From NCBI GenBank assembly GCA_029233965.1, contig JARGOP010000036.1, forward strand, positions 1-32,338: a DNA stretch of 32,338 bases, written 5' to 3'. Made by a program: the position numbers and the translations under genes. Position 1 is the first letter of the stretch. Each line of letters begins with the position of its first letter. This stretch comes from Verrucomicrobiales bacterium (GTDB lineage Bacteria > Verrucomicrobiota > Verrucomicrobiia > Verrucomicrobiales > DEV007). Positions 1-7,716 of this stretch are shown in pieces. A model generated the notes under the pieces. That model searched no databases, had not been told where the DNA came from, and was given only the letters and a program-made list of their open reading frames with translations.

Positions 1-158
1 TGAATCTTCGTGAATCAGGGGCGCTGTGGGTTTTGGGGTTGATTGCGGTTTCGGGCGGGGCTCTGGCGGTCGGAACCGTGGCCGGTTCTGCTGCGGGGGC
101 CGGGGTGTGTGGTGGTGTCACCTATGCGCGTGAATGAGCGTGAATCTTCGTGAATCAG
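1..158. repeat. Direct repeats (140-base period) with 10-base CGTGAATNNN units
   Basis: A block beginning TGAATCTTCGTGAATCAGGG at position 1 recurs at 141 with only a few substitutions over about 33 bases, so the two copies are exactly 140 bases apart. Positions 129-158 are three consecutive 10-base units of the form CGTGAATNNN, and two such units are visible at the left edge. The sequence between the copies is G-rich. An open frame from 3 to 137 would encode a hydrophobic, glycine-rich tail, but it begins inside the repeat and is probably not a gene. No coding function is claimed. The array may continue beyond the left edge. Confidence 0.7.
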
Positions 159-234
159 GGGCTCTGTGGTTTTCCGGGTTCGGAGATGGATGCTCTGCCC
201 AAGGAGCCAATGAGCTAAGATCCAGGATCCAACC
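159..234. other. Short noncoding stretch downstream of sbcC
   Basis: This lies between the direct repeats and the end of sbcC. I see no strong hairpin with a T-run that would serve as a terminator for the leftward sbcDC operon. Confidence 0.4.
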
Positions 235-3171
235 TCACGCTTCCGCCGGAACGACCCGGATTTTGCTCACTCCTCCGGGTTGCTTTTCGACGATGATCCG
301 GGTTCCGATGCGTTCTTTGAGGAGGTCGACGTGGGAAATGACGCCGACGGTTTTGTGATCCTGTTGGAGGCTTTCGAGGGTCGCAATCGCGACTTCGAGG
401 GAGTCCGGGTCGAGGCTGCCGAAGCCTTCGTCGATGAAGAGGGAATCAATCCGCACGGTGCGGCCCGCGAGGTCGGAGAGGCCGAGGGCGAGGGCAAGGC
501 TTGCGAGGAAGCTTTCCCCGCCGGAGAGGCTGGCCATGGGGCGTTTGGCCCCGGCCTGGTGGAGGTCTTCGATTTCGAGATTCAACTCCCCGGTGAGGTC
601 ACGGCAGATCCGGTAGCGGTCGCTGAGTTTCACGAGATGCCGGTTCGCATGCCGTGTCAGAATGTCGAGCGAGATCGCCTGGGCGTGACGGCGGAATTTG
701 GATCCGTCGTGGGAGCCGATCAATTCTTTGAGACGACGCCACACTGCGAAATGCTTGCGGTCCTCTTTGAGCGCTTTCTCGTTTTCCGCTTTCCGTTTCC
801 GGTTCTGCTCGTCGGTCGCGAGGCGGTTTCGCCGGGTCGTTTGCGCCTCGAGGAGTTGGTCACGGGTGGCTTTCAGTTCCTGTTGTTTCTGGACAAAAGC
901 AACCGCTGCGTCCCCTTCGAGAACCTCTTGGGCGACGAGTTCACTGACCTCTTTCGCGGCCTGCTTTGAGAGCGCCTTCGAGGCGGCGGCGCGCTGGTTC
1001 AATTCACTTTCGAGCGACTCGATCCTCGCGGCTTCCGCGGCGGGGAGGTGCGCCTCCCGCAAGGCGGAGAGGGTGTCGAAACCGGAGTCGGAGACAGCGC
1101 GGCTCATGGCGTCGCTCACGTCCTGCCACTTCGCGGCCGAGGATTCGGCATCCTTTTTCCGGTCGGCGCTTTGGGAGGCGGCCACTTTTTCCGACTGCGC
1201 TGCGTTTTGAAAATTCTCTTCCGCTTCCCCGACAGGGACCGGTGAAAATTCCGCCGTATCGGCTTCCGGTAACTCGCCGAGTTTGTTCCTTTTCAGCAGG
1301 AGCGCTTCCGCCTCTTCCGAGGCCTGTTTGGCGCGGTTCTCAGCGTCAGTCTTCTTTTTTTCTGCTGCTTCCTTCTGTTTTTCTTTTTCGCGAAATGCTT
1401 CGGCCCGTTTCTGCAGGGATTTTTGCAGGAGCGTTTCTTCGCCGGGGGAGGGGACTTGCGTGGCGAACGGTTGCAGGAGCGAGACGAGGGTCGCGGTGCC
1501 TGCTTCGACTTGCGCGGTGAGCTGCAAAAGATCTGCCTTCCCGGATTCGAGACGCTTGAGATCATCCGACAGTTTGCGGTAGTCATCCCTCGCCGCTTCG
1601 AGCCGGGCGGTCGCTTTCGCGACTTCCGATTCCAGTTCCGTGAGACCGCTTTCAACGGGGGAATCTTCGGCAAAGGGATGTTCTTCGGAGCCGCAGAGGG
1701 GACAGGCTTCGCCTTGTTTCAAATGGGCCCGATGCTCATCCAGACTCGCGACAAGCCGGGATTTGTCGAGGTGATCCTGACGCAGCTTCAACTGGCGGTT
1801 CGCTTCGATTCCGGCCTCTTTCAGGAGGGCTTGTTTTTCCGTTCCCGAGGCAAGCATTTCGCTGATCCGGGTTTCGAGCTCTTTCTCCGGCAACCCGACC
1901 ATTCTCTCCGGGAGCTGTGCCGCATTTTCGGGAGAAACTTCTTCCGCGGTTCTTCGCCATTCATTCCAGGAGCGGGTCGTATTTTCCCGTGCGTTCCGCA
2001 GGTCTCCGAGGGCCGGGACAAGGTCGGCGAGTCCGTCGGCGAGATCTTTGTCTGATTGGTGTTTCTCCAGCCACTGGAGGGCGTCGGAAGTTTCCTCTTC
2101 CGCTTCTTTCGCGGCGCGTCGTCCTTCGGCTTCGGCTTCGTGCGACTTCGCGAGGGCGGCCTCGAGGGAGGCCCGGAAAATGAGGGCGGCGCGGTGGTGT
2201 TGCGCCCGGGCCACCTCGTGATTCTCCGTCGCGGCTTTGCTCTTTGCGTCCGCTTCCTGCGCGGCGGCCTCGGCATGATCGAGATCCGAGAGTCCTTTCG
2301 TGAAAGGCAGGGTGGCTCGGTGATGCTTGAGGCGTACGAGTTCGTCCTGCGACGACTTAAGGGCCTCGTCGAGCGCTTCTCTTTCCCGACGGGCGGACGC
2401 TTCGTTCCCGCGGGCGGTCCGGAGCCGGGCGATGGCGGAGAGCATCTCGGCGCCGAGTTCGATCTCCGCGGAGATCTTCTCAGTTTCCGCTTCGCCGGCC
2501 TTCACGGCGGCCTTGAGTTCGGTAAGGGTTTCCTCGTCGAGCAGTTCGATTTGATCGAGGCCGGCGGCGCGTGCGTTCAGGTCCGCCTCGCGTCGATTCG
2601 CCTCCTCGTGGGCGAGCTTTCCGAGGCGGGAGTAAATCGAGGTTCCGGTGAGGCTTTCGAGGAGGCCGGCCCGTTCGTTGGCGTCCGCTTTGAGGAAACG
2701 CGCGAAGTCGCCCTGCGCGAGAAGGACGCTGCGCAGGAAGCGATCGTAGTTTAACCCTAATAGATCCTCAATTTTCTGCTCCGCTTCCCGGATCTGCTGG
2801 GCAAGGGGTTCTCCGGCGGCGTTGTAGAGGTAACGTTTCGGGGCCTGGAGTTTCCCTCCCGGTTTTTTCCCGGCGCGGTGTCGTTCCCACGCGGCGCGGT
2901 AGACGCCGGAGGTCACTTCGAATTCCACTTCGGCGGAACATTCCCCGCAGTGACGCGTCATGACGTGCTCAGGGTTCGACTCGTTCCCGTAGCGGGCGAC
3001 TTTTCCGTAGAGCGCGAGCGTGATCGCATCGAGGAGGGTGGTCTTTCCCGCTCCGGTCGGGCCGGTGATCGCAAAGAGGCCGGCGCTCGCGAGGGGTTCG
3101 CGGTCAAACCGGACAAGGTGTTGCCCTTTGAGGGAATTGAGGTTGTGAAGCCGGACGCTGAGAATCTTCAT
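235..3171 (-). CDS. sbcC: SbcC-type exonuclease subunit (SMC/Rad50-like ATPase)
   Basis: 978-residue ATPase subunit of the SbcCD nuclease, which processes DNA ends, hairpins and protein-blocked ends (family knowledge). The N-terminus carries a Walker A loop, GPTGAGKT at residues 37-44. Two long charged coiled-coil arms flank a zinc hook, CPLC at about 490-493, which would join two SbcC molecules. The C-terminal half has the ABC signature LSGGES near residue 880 and Walker B (SLFIDEG) near 908. All parts needed for an active ATPase are present, and the length is in the normal family range. The ATG overlaps the stop of sbcD by four bases, so translation is almost certainly coupled and the subunits made together. 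The coiled-coil region contains many open frames on the other strand, which are shadows of its biased codons. Confidence 0.96.
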   Translation of the reverse strand: MKILSVRLHNLNSLKGQHLVRFDREPLASAGLFAITGPTGAGKTTLLDAITLALYGKVARYGNESNPEHVMTRHCGECSAEVEFEVTSGVYRAAWERHRAGKKPGGKLQAPKRYLYNAAGEPLAQQIREAEQKIEDLLGLNYDRFLRSVLLAQGDFARFLKADANERAGLLESLTGTSIYSRLGKLAHEEANRREADLNARAAGLDQIELLDEETLTELKAAVKAGEAETEKISAEIELGAEMLSAIARLRTARGNEASARREREALDEALKSSQDELVRLKHHRATLPFTKGLSDLDHAEAAAQEADAKSKAATENHEVARAQHHRAALIFRASLEAALAKSHEAEAEGRRAAKEAEEETSDALQWLEKHQSDKDLADGLADLVPALGDLRNARENTTRSWNEWRRTAEEVSPENAAQLPERMVGLPEKELETRISEMLASGTEKQALLKEAGIEANRQLKLRQDHLDKSRLVASLDEHRAHLKQGEACPLCGSEEHPFAEDSPVESGLTELESEVAKATARLEAARDDYRKLSDDLKRLESGKADLLQLTAQVEAGTATLVSLLQPFATQVPSPGEETLLQKSLQKRAEAFREKEKQKEAAEKKKTDAENRAKQASEEAEALLLKRNKLGELPEADTAEFSPVPVGEAEENFQNAAQSEKVAASQSADRKKDAESSAAKWQDVSDAMSRAVSDSGFDTLSALREAHLPAAEAARIESLESELNQRAAASKALSKQAAKEVSELVAQEVLEGDAAVAFVQKQQELKATRDQLLEAQTTRRNRLATDEQNRKRKAENEKALKEDRKHFAVWRRLKELIGSHDGSKFRRHAQAISLDILTRHANRHLVKLSDRYRICRDLTGELNLEIEDLHQAGAKRPMASLSGGESFLASLALALGLSDLAGRTVRIDSLFIDEGFGSLDPDSLEVAIATLESLQQDHKTVGVISHVDLLKERIGTRIIVEKQPGGVSKIRVVPAEA

Positions 3172-4403
3172 GCTGTCTCGATCAGTTCGGGTTGCGCCTC
3201 GATTTCCACGAGTCTCGCGAAGGCAAGCTTCAACTCTGCCACTTCCCCGTCGCTGAATTGTTCCTGTTGATCTAACAAGTGTTCAAAGACACGGGCCGGC
3301 TGGTCGAGGAGGGATTCGATCGCTTCGTCGTCGGTGACTTCGTCGACGGACAGGCTCACGAGCGAATCGCTCCGCCCGCGGATCACTTTCAGGACATCGA
3401 AGTCACGATCTGCGATCAACGAGGCGACACGTTCGGTGAGGTTGTCTTCGAGGAGGGCGTCTTCGACGATCAACTCGACCCAGGTGCGGAGGTTTCCCGC
3501 TTTCTCTGAAAATCCGGTGATCGATTTTTCGAGGTCCGCGGTCCTGGTCCTGAGTTGGGACAATTTCCGGAACACCGGGACGGGGAGGGCGCTTTGCTCG
3601 ATTTTTCCTTCGGCGATGGTGAGAATCCGCACTTCCTTTTGGTCGTTGGATTCACTGAAACTCAGCGCGATGGGCGAGCCGGAATAGCGGACCCGCCCGT
3701 TTTCATCGGTGGCCTGGGGGCGGTGCAGATGCCCGAGGGCGACGTAGTCGAACGCGGCGGGGAAGTGCCCCGGGGTGATGGAGCCGAGTCCGCCGATGTG
3801 AATGTCCCGCTCGCTGTCCGACGTCTTCGAGCCGACCACGGTGAGATGCCCGGTCGCGATCGCGGGGCAGGTGACCGTCGCTTCCGTGAGGGCCTGCGCC
3901 GTTTCCGCATAGCGGGCGGAAATTCCTTCCGCGAGCTGCGCCCGGATTTCCTCTGCAGTTTCGCCCGCCTTGCCGATGCGCAGGTCGTGATCCCGGAGAA
4001 AGGGGAGCAGCGCGATTGCCACCTTGGGATTTTCGGCATTCGGCAGGTAGTGAATCCGGTCCTGCGGGTCTTCCGGTAAGAAGCCGACGACCCGGGTTTT
4101 CAGCGAATGCAGAACCCCTTTCGGTGCCTCAAGCTGTGCCGCCGAATCATGATTCCCGGCGGTGAGGATGAGTTCGCAATCCCCCTGCGCGAAGAGCCGC
4201 GAGACGAAGTCGTAGTATCGCTGGAGCGCGCTTTGCGGGGGATTGGCGGTGTCAAAAATGTCGCCCGCGACGAGGATGGCGTCGATTTTTTCGCTCTTCA
4301 CCACGGTGAGGAGCCATTCGAGAAAGAGGCCGTGCTCGGCATCGCGGGACTGGTCGTTCAGCAATTTCCCGAGGTGCCAGTCGGCGGTGTGGAGAATTTT
4401 CAT
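3168..4403 (-). CDS. sbcD: SbcD-type exonuclease subunit (Mre11-like metallophosphoesterase)
   Basis: 411-residue nuclease subunit partnering SbcC. The calcineurin-like phosphoesterase motifs appear in order: D8 and H10 in TADWH, D48 in AGDIFD, GNHD at 83-86, and further on the ATGH and GHLH histidine motifs that complete the two-metal site. The C-terminal part, after about residue 280, should hold the capping domain and the SbcC-binding segment. It is the first gene of a two-gene leftward operon and ends in an ATGA overlap with sbcC. The ATG start gives the family's usual MKILHTADWHLG opening. No Shine-Dalgarno sequence precedes it. Function follows from the family, and nothing here looks defective. 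Confidence 0.96.
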   Translation of the reverse strand: MKILHTADWHLGKLLNDQSRDAEHGLFLEWLLTVVKSEKIDAILVAGDIFDTANPPQSALQRYYDFVSRLFAQGDCELILTAGNHDSAAQLEAPKGVLHSLKTRVVGFLPEDPQDRIHYLPNAENPKVAIALLPFLRDHDLRIGKAGETAEEIRAQLAEGISARYAETAQALTEATVTCPAIATGHLTVVGSKTSDSERDIHIGGLGSITPGHFPAAFDYVALGHLHRPQATDENGRVRYSGSPIALSFSESNDQKEVRILTIAEGKIEQSALPVPVFRKLSQLRTRTADLEKSITGFSEKAGNLRTWVELIVEDALLEDNLTERVASLIADRDFDVLKVIRGRSDSLVSLSVDEVTDDEAIESLLDQPARVFEHLLDQQEQFSDGEVAELKLAFARLVEIEAQPELIETA

Positions 4404-4617
4404 GCGGGCAGGGGGCGTTTCAGGAGGGCGGCTTTATCCTTATCCGGTTCCCTCTTTTTATCCACCCTCGAGTTCGGCAGGGACCCCGAAAAAGAGCCCG
4501 GGGGAGAAAAAGAGAGGGAAGCCCGGTGATAATTCTACGAAACCCGGTTGCATGATCGTCCATACCCTGTTGCGTCTCTGACCTGACCCTGTTAGGTGAT
4601 GGACCCAACCCTCTTTT
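4404..4617. promoter_or_regulatory. Divergent intergenic region between sbcD and the GH-GT2 gene
   Basis: Both transcription units must start from this 214-base gap. GAAAAAGAG occurs twice (4488-4496 and 4506-4514, 18 bases apart), and a CCTCTTTTT stretch near 4450 is its near inverted copy. On the minus strand GGATAA occurs three times upstream of sbcD. A GATAAT hexamer near 4527 could be a -10 element for the rightward gene, but no convincing -35 is visible. Promoter positions are guesses; the repeats are directly visible. Confidence 0.35.
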
Positions 4618-7101
4618 ATGTCGCCCCTCGACTATCCTGTTTCGACGATTGATAATCCTCTTCGTGTTCGCGGAAAATTTTTCTGTTCGGGCGATGAGGT
4701 TATCTTCTTGAAAAGCGTGACCTTCGGCCCGTTTCCGGCCGGCTCGTTTCCTGATGAGGGAATCTGCCAGTTGCGGGCGATTCGTGAGGAACTCGGAGCG
4801 AATGCGATTCGGGTCTACGAGATTCCGACGCTCCTCTTCATGCATGAGTGCGCCCGCTATGGCCTGCGGGTCTTTATCACGCTGCCGTGGTCGCAGCATG
4901 TTGACTTCACGAAAGAAACCGGGGTGCTCGCCGGGGCGGATCAATTGCTCCTGGAGACGATCAACCGGTTCCGCGGGCATCCCGCGCTGGGAGGGTATTT
5001 TATCGGGAACGAGATCGAGACGACCCTGGTCCGCTGGATGGGAAAACGGCAGGTCCTCGAGCAGCTTGAACGTCTCATCGATCTCGGTCATGCGAACGAC
5101 CCTGGCGCGCTTTTCGCTTACGCGAATTATCCGAGCACCGAGTATTTGCTCCCGCGGAATCAGGACTTTGTGGCCTTCAATTTGTATCTCGAAGATCGCG
5201 AAAGTCTCGCCGCCTACCTGCGACGGCTCCAGAATCTCTCGGGCGATAAGCCGCTTTTGATTTCCGAATTCGGCGTCGATTCCAGCACTCACGGGGAAGA
5301 GAAGCAGGCGGAAATGCTGAACTGGCACGTCGAGGAAGCCTGTCGCGCGGGGGCGGCGGGGACGACGGTGTTTGCCTGGTCCGACCTCTGGCAGCGCGGG
5401 GGGAATACGATCGAGGAGTACAGCTTCGGAATGAGGCGTCGGGATCAGTCCTCGAAGCCGTCGATGGCGAGACTCAAGGCGAAGTGGTCGCCCCTGCAGC
5501 GCGGCTCGGATGAACTGCCTCTCGAGACGACACCGAAAATGTCGGTCATTGTCTGCTCCTACCGGGGCAGCGCGACCCTGGTGGAATGTCTCGATTCCCT
5601 TGCCAATCTGGACTACCCGGATCTTGAGTTGCTGCTCGTGAACGACGGGAGTGATCAGCGGGTTTCGGAACTGGTGGCGAGCTATGGGGGGATTCGGGAA
5701 ATCGCAATTCCTCATCTCGGCTTGAGCGCGGCGCGCAACGTCGGGGCGGAGGAGGCGACGGGCGACATCTTTGTTTACACGGATGACGACTGTATTGTGG
5801 AGCCGGACTGGCTGCGGTGGATCGCGCATCAGTTTGCCTCCGGTGATTCGATTGGCTGTGCGGGAGGGCCGAATATTCCACCGGTGCCGACGTCGGCGAA
5901 GGCGGCGTTGATCGCAGCCGCTCCGGGAGGTCCGACGCATGTTCTCCTGACGGATTCCAAAGCAGAGCACCTCCCGGGATGTAATTTTGCGGTTCGGCGC
6001 GATGTCTTTGCAAAAGTCGGCGGCTTCAATCCTGTCTTCCGCACCGCAGGAGATGACGTGGACTTCTGCTGGCGGGTCCTCGAAGCCGGCTACGATCTGG
6101 GCTTTCACGCCGCCGCCTTTGTCTGGCATCATCGCCGTTTTACTTTCCGGACCTATTTTCGGCAACAATTAGGCTACGGGAAGGCTGAAGCGATGCTGAT
6201 GCCAATGCACCGTGACCGTTTCAAAGGACTCGGCGGAGCAGTATGGAAAGGACAGGTCTACACAAGTCGGTCACCGGTAAACAGCTTCGTTTATCACGGG
6301 CAGTATGGCTACGAGCCCTTCCAACTGATCTATCCGGACGGGAATCTCGGGATGAGTGAGGTCTGTCTGCATGTGGTCTGGTGGATTTTTATCCTCGGTC
6401 TTCTCGTGGGCGGGATGTTTTCCCCGTTTTGCCTCCTCCCTGCCGGACTCATGATTTTTGGAAGTCTTCTCGTGGCTCAAAAAAGAGCATGGCGGGTTCG
6501 CATTGATCCAGCGCACGACAAGGCGAGAGCGAGATTTGCGGTGGCCGGTCTTGTTCTGCTGCAGAGTTTCCTGAGGAGTGGAGCCCGGCTCGTGCTGGGG
6601 TGGAAAGAGGCCAAATGGTCCCGGGGGCTCGAAGTCGTCACCACGGCAACCTGGAGAAAGGTCGCTTCAGGGTGGTGGAAACTCGGGAGCGAAAAGACCT
6701 TCTGGAGTGATGACGGGATCACTCGTGACGATCTCCTCGAAAGCTTGAAGATCGAATTTCCCCGCGCGGAAGTTGATGAGACAGGGAAAACCGATTTAAT
6801 CCTCTCAAAAGAGCTGCTTTGGAACTGGGCGGTGATCACAGTGACGGAATATCACGAAGAAAACGGAAGGCTAACCCGCGTTCGGCTTCTTGCCCGTCCT
6901 GAGCCTGTTTCGAGAATTCTCGCTCTGCCCCTGTTGATCGGCACTCTCATTGCCGTTGGATTTGGATGGGGGCTGAAAAGCGAATTGCTGACCCTCGGTG
7001 TTCTCGGAGCGGCGGTATTTCTCTCCTCGAAAATTTTCATCAGGTCTCGATTGCCGAAAGTTGTGCGATCCGCCGCCCGGGTCGGACTTCGCCCTGTTTA
7101 A
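4618..7101 (+). CDS. Fusion of glycoside-hydrolase-like TIM barrel and GT2 glycosyltransferase, membrane-bound
   Basis: 827-residue two-domain protein. Residues about 10-290 resemble GH2/GH5-type barrel glycosidases: N131-E132 (GNEIE) fits the acid/base position and E217 (ISEFG) the nucleophile, so both catalytic glutamates look intact. Residues about 307-520 form a family 2 glycosyltransferase, with a nucleotide-binding start (MSVIVCSYRG), DDD at 389-391 for metal/sugar nucleotide, and GDD at 478-480 as the likely catalytic region. Hydrophobic segments near 583-620 and 767-805 suggest four membrane helices, placing the GT domain at the inner membrane. There is no signal peptide, so the barrel probably stays cytoplasmic. 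Presumably it makes or edits a cell-surface polysaccharide; the substrate is unknown. It stands alone and its stop overlaps the convergent neighbour. No Shine-Dalgarno sequence precedes the ATG. Confidence 0.85.
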   Translation: MSPLDYPVSTIDNPLRVRGKFFCSGDEVIFLKSVTFGPFPAGSFPDEGICQLRAIREELGANAIRVYEIPTLLFMHECARYGLRVFITLPWSQHVDFTKETGVLAGADQLLLETINRFRGHPALGGYFIGNEIETTLVRWMGKRQVLEQLERLIDLGHANDPGALFAYANYPSTEYLLPRNQDFVAFNLYLEDRESLAAYLRRLQNLSGDKPLLISEFGVDSSTHGEEKQAEMLNWHVEEACRAGAAGTTVFAWSDLWQRGGNTIEEYSFGMRRRDQSSKPSMARLKAKWSPLQRGSDELPLETTPKMSVIVCSYRGSATLVECLDSLANLDYPDLELLLVNDGSDQRVSELVASYGGIREIAIPHLGLSAARNVGAEEATGDIFVYTDDDCIVEPDWLRWIAHQFASGDSIGCAGGPNIPPVPTSAKAALIAAAPGGPTHVLLTDSKAEHLPGCNFAVRRDVFAKVGGFNPVFRTAGDDVDFCWRVLEAGYDLGFHAAAFVWHHRRFTFRTYFRQQLGYGKAEAMLMPMHRDRFKGLGGAVWKGQVYTSRSPVNSFVYHGQYGYEPFQLIYPDGNLGMSEVCLHVVWWIFILGLLVGGMFSPFCLLPAGLMIFGSLLVAQKRAWRVRIDPAHDKARARFAVAGLVLLQSFLRSGARLVLGWKEAKWSRGLEVVTTATWRKVASGWWKLGSEKTFWSDDGITRDDLLESLKIEFPRAEVDETGKTDLILSKELLWNWAVITVTEYHEENGRLTRVRLLARPEPVSRILALPLLIGTLIAVGFGWGLKSELLTLGVLGAAVFLSSKIFIRSRLPKVVRSAARVGLRPV

Positions 7102-7532
7102 GCGTCTTTTGCTCCGATCAGGCTGACCACCAGCCGCCGATGATGGGGAGCAACGCGGTGCTCGAAGAGGTAGACCCCCTGCCAGGTCCCGAGCGCGAGC
7201 CTTCCCTCGTGAATGGGAATGACTTCGCTGGTACGGGTAAGCGCCATGCGCAGGTGACTGGGGCTGTCGTCGGGACCTTCATAGGTGTGAACCAGAAACG
7301 GAAGATTTTCCGGCACAAGATAGTCAAAAAAGGAATGAAGATCCGTCCGCGCCTCGGGGTCGGCGTTCTCCATAATGACGAGGCTGGCGCTGGTGTGCTG
7401 GACAAAAACCGTGAGCTGGCCGGAGTGAATCTTTGATTTCAGGACCAGATCTTTCAGTTCCCGCGTGATTTCGTAGGTGCCTTTTCCGTTCGTCGGAACG
7501 GCAAATTCGCCGGTGTGAGTCTCAAGGTTCAT
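7098..7532 (-). CDS. YjbQ/UPF0047 family protein
   Basis: 144-residue single-domain protein of the YjbQ (UPF0047) family. Family signatures are clear: HTSASL at 46-51, NADPE at 56-60, PSHLR at 91-95 and GTWQGVYLFEHR at 115-126, with conserved histidines and acidic residues that may form a metal or phosphate site. Some members have been reported to show weak thiamine-phosphate synthase activity, but the physiological role of the family is not settled, so no gene symbol is given. Length is normal and the start is the conserved ATG. Its TAA stop overlaps the TAA of the convergent glycosyltransferase gene by four bases, so neither gene has room for a private terminator. Confidence 0.92.
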   Translation of the reverse strand: MNLETHTGEFAVPTNGKGTYEITRELKDLVLKSKIHSGQLTVFVQHTSASLVIMENADPEARTDLHSFFDYLVPENLPFLVHTYEGPDDSPSHLRMALTRTSEVIPIHEGRLALGTWQGVYLFEHRVAPHHRRLVVSLIGAKDA

Positions 7533-7627
7533 GGAATGGTCTTATCAGGTTAATCTTTCAGTTGAGTGAAGGAAATGAGAAATCAAATCAACTTGTCGTG
7601 GTTTTTGTGGTTGCCGCTCCCCCAAGA

Positions 7628-7638
7628 TTGTGTCACAA
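7628..7638. promoter_or_regulatory. Perfect 5-bp inverted repeat (possible operator) upstream of the TolC-like gene
   Basis: TTGTG-T-CACAA is a perfect 11-base inverted repeat about 80 bases ahead of the start codon, in the gap between divergent yjbQ-family and tolC-like genes. A second palindrome, TCGTACGA, lies at 7654-7661. The size and location fit an operator, but no regulator can be named. Confidence 0.3.
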
Positions 7639-7672
7639 AGAACGTTAGGTGCGTCGTACGAGTGTTATTTTC

Positions 7673-7694
7673 GGTCCCGGTGAGGCCCGGGACC
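7673..7694 (+). promoter_or_regulatory. Strong hairpin in the 5' leader of the TolC-like gene
   Basis: GGTCCCGG and CCGGGACC form a perfect 8-bp GC-rich stem with the six-base loop TGAGGC. It ends 22 bases before the ATG at 7717 and is not followed by a T-run, so it does not look like a classical terminator. In the leader mRNA it could affect translation or stability. This is inferred from sequence only. Confidence 0.5.
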
Positions 7695-7716
7695 CCACTG
7701 GGACAGCACACTTACC

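Noticed and set aside
3-137. Possible tail of a small hydrophobic, Gly-rich protein at the left edge
   Set aside because: Begins inside a noncoding repeat that recurs at 141 in a different context; no support for coding, although a gene crossing the edge cannot be fully excluded.
4420-6168. Long open frame (582 codons) antisense to the GH-GT2 gene
   Set aside because: It lies opposite a gene with clear domains, lacks recognisable motifs, is rich in Arg/Pro/Gly, and starts inside the coding region.
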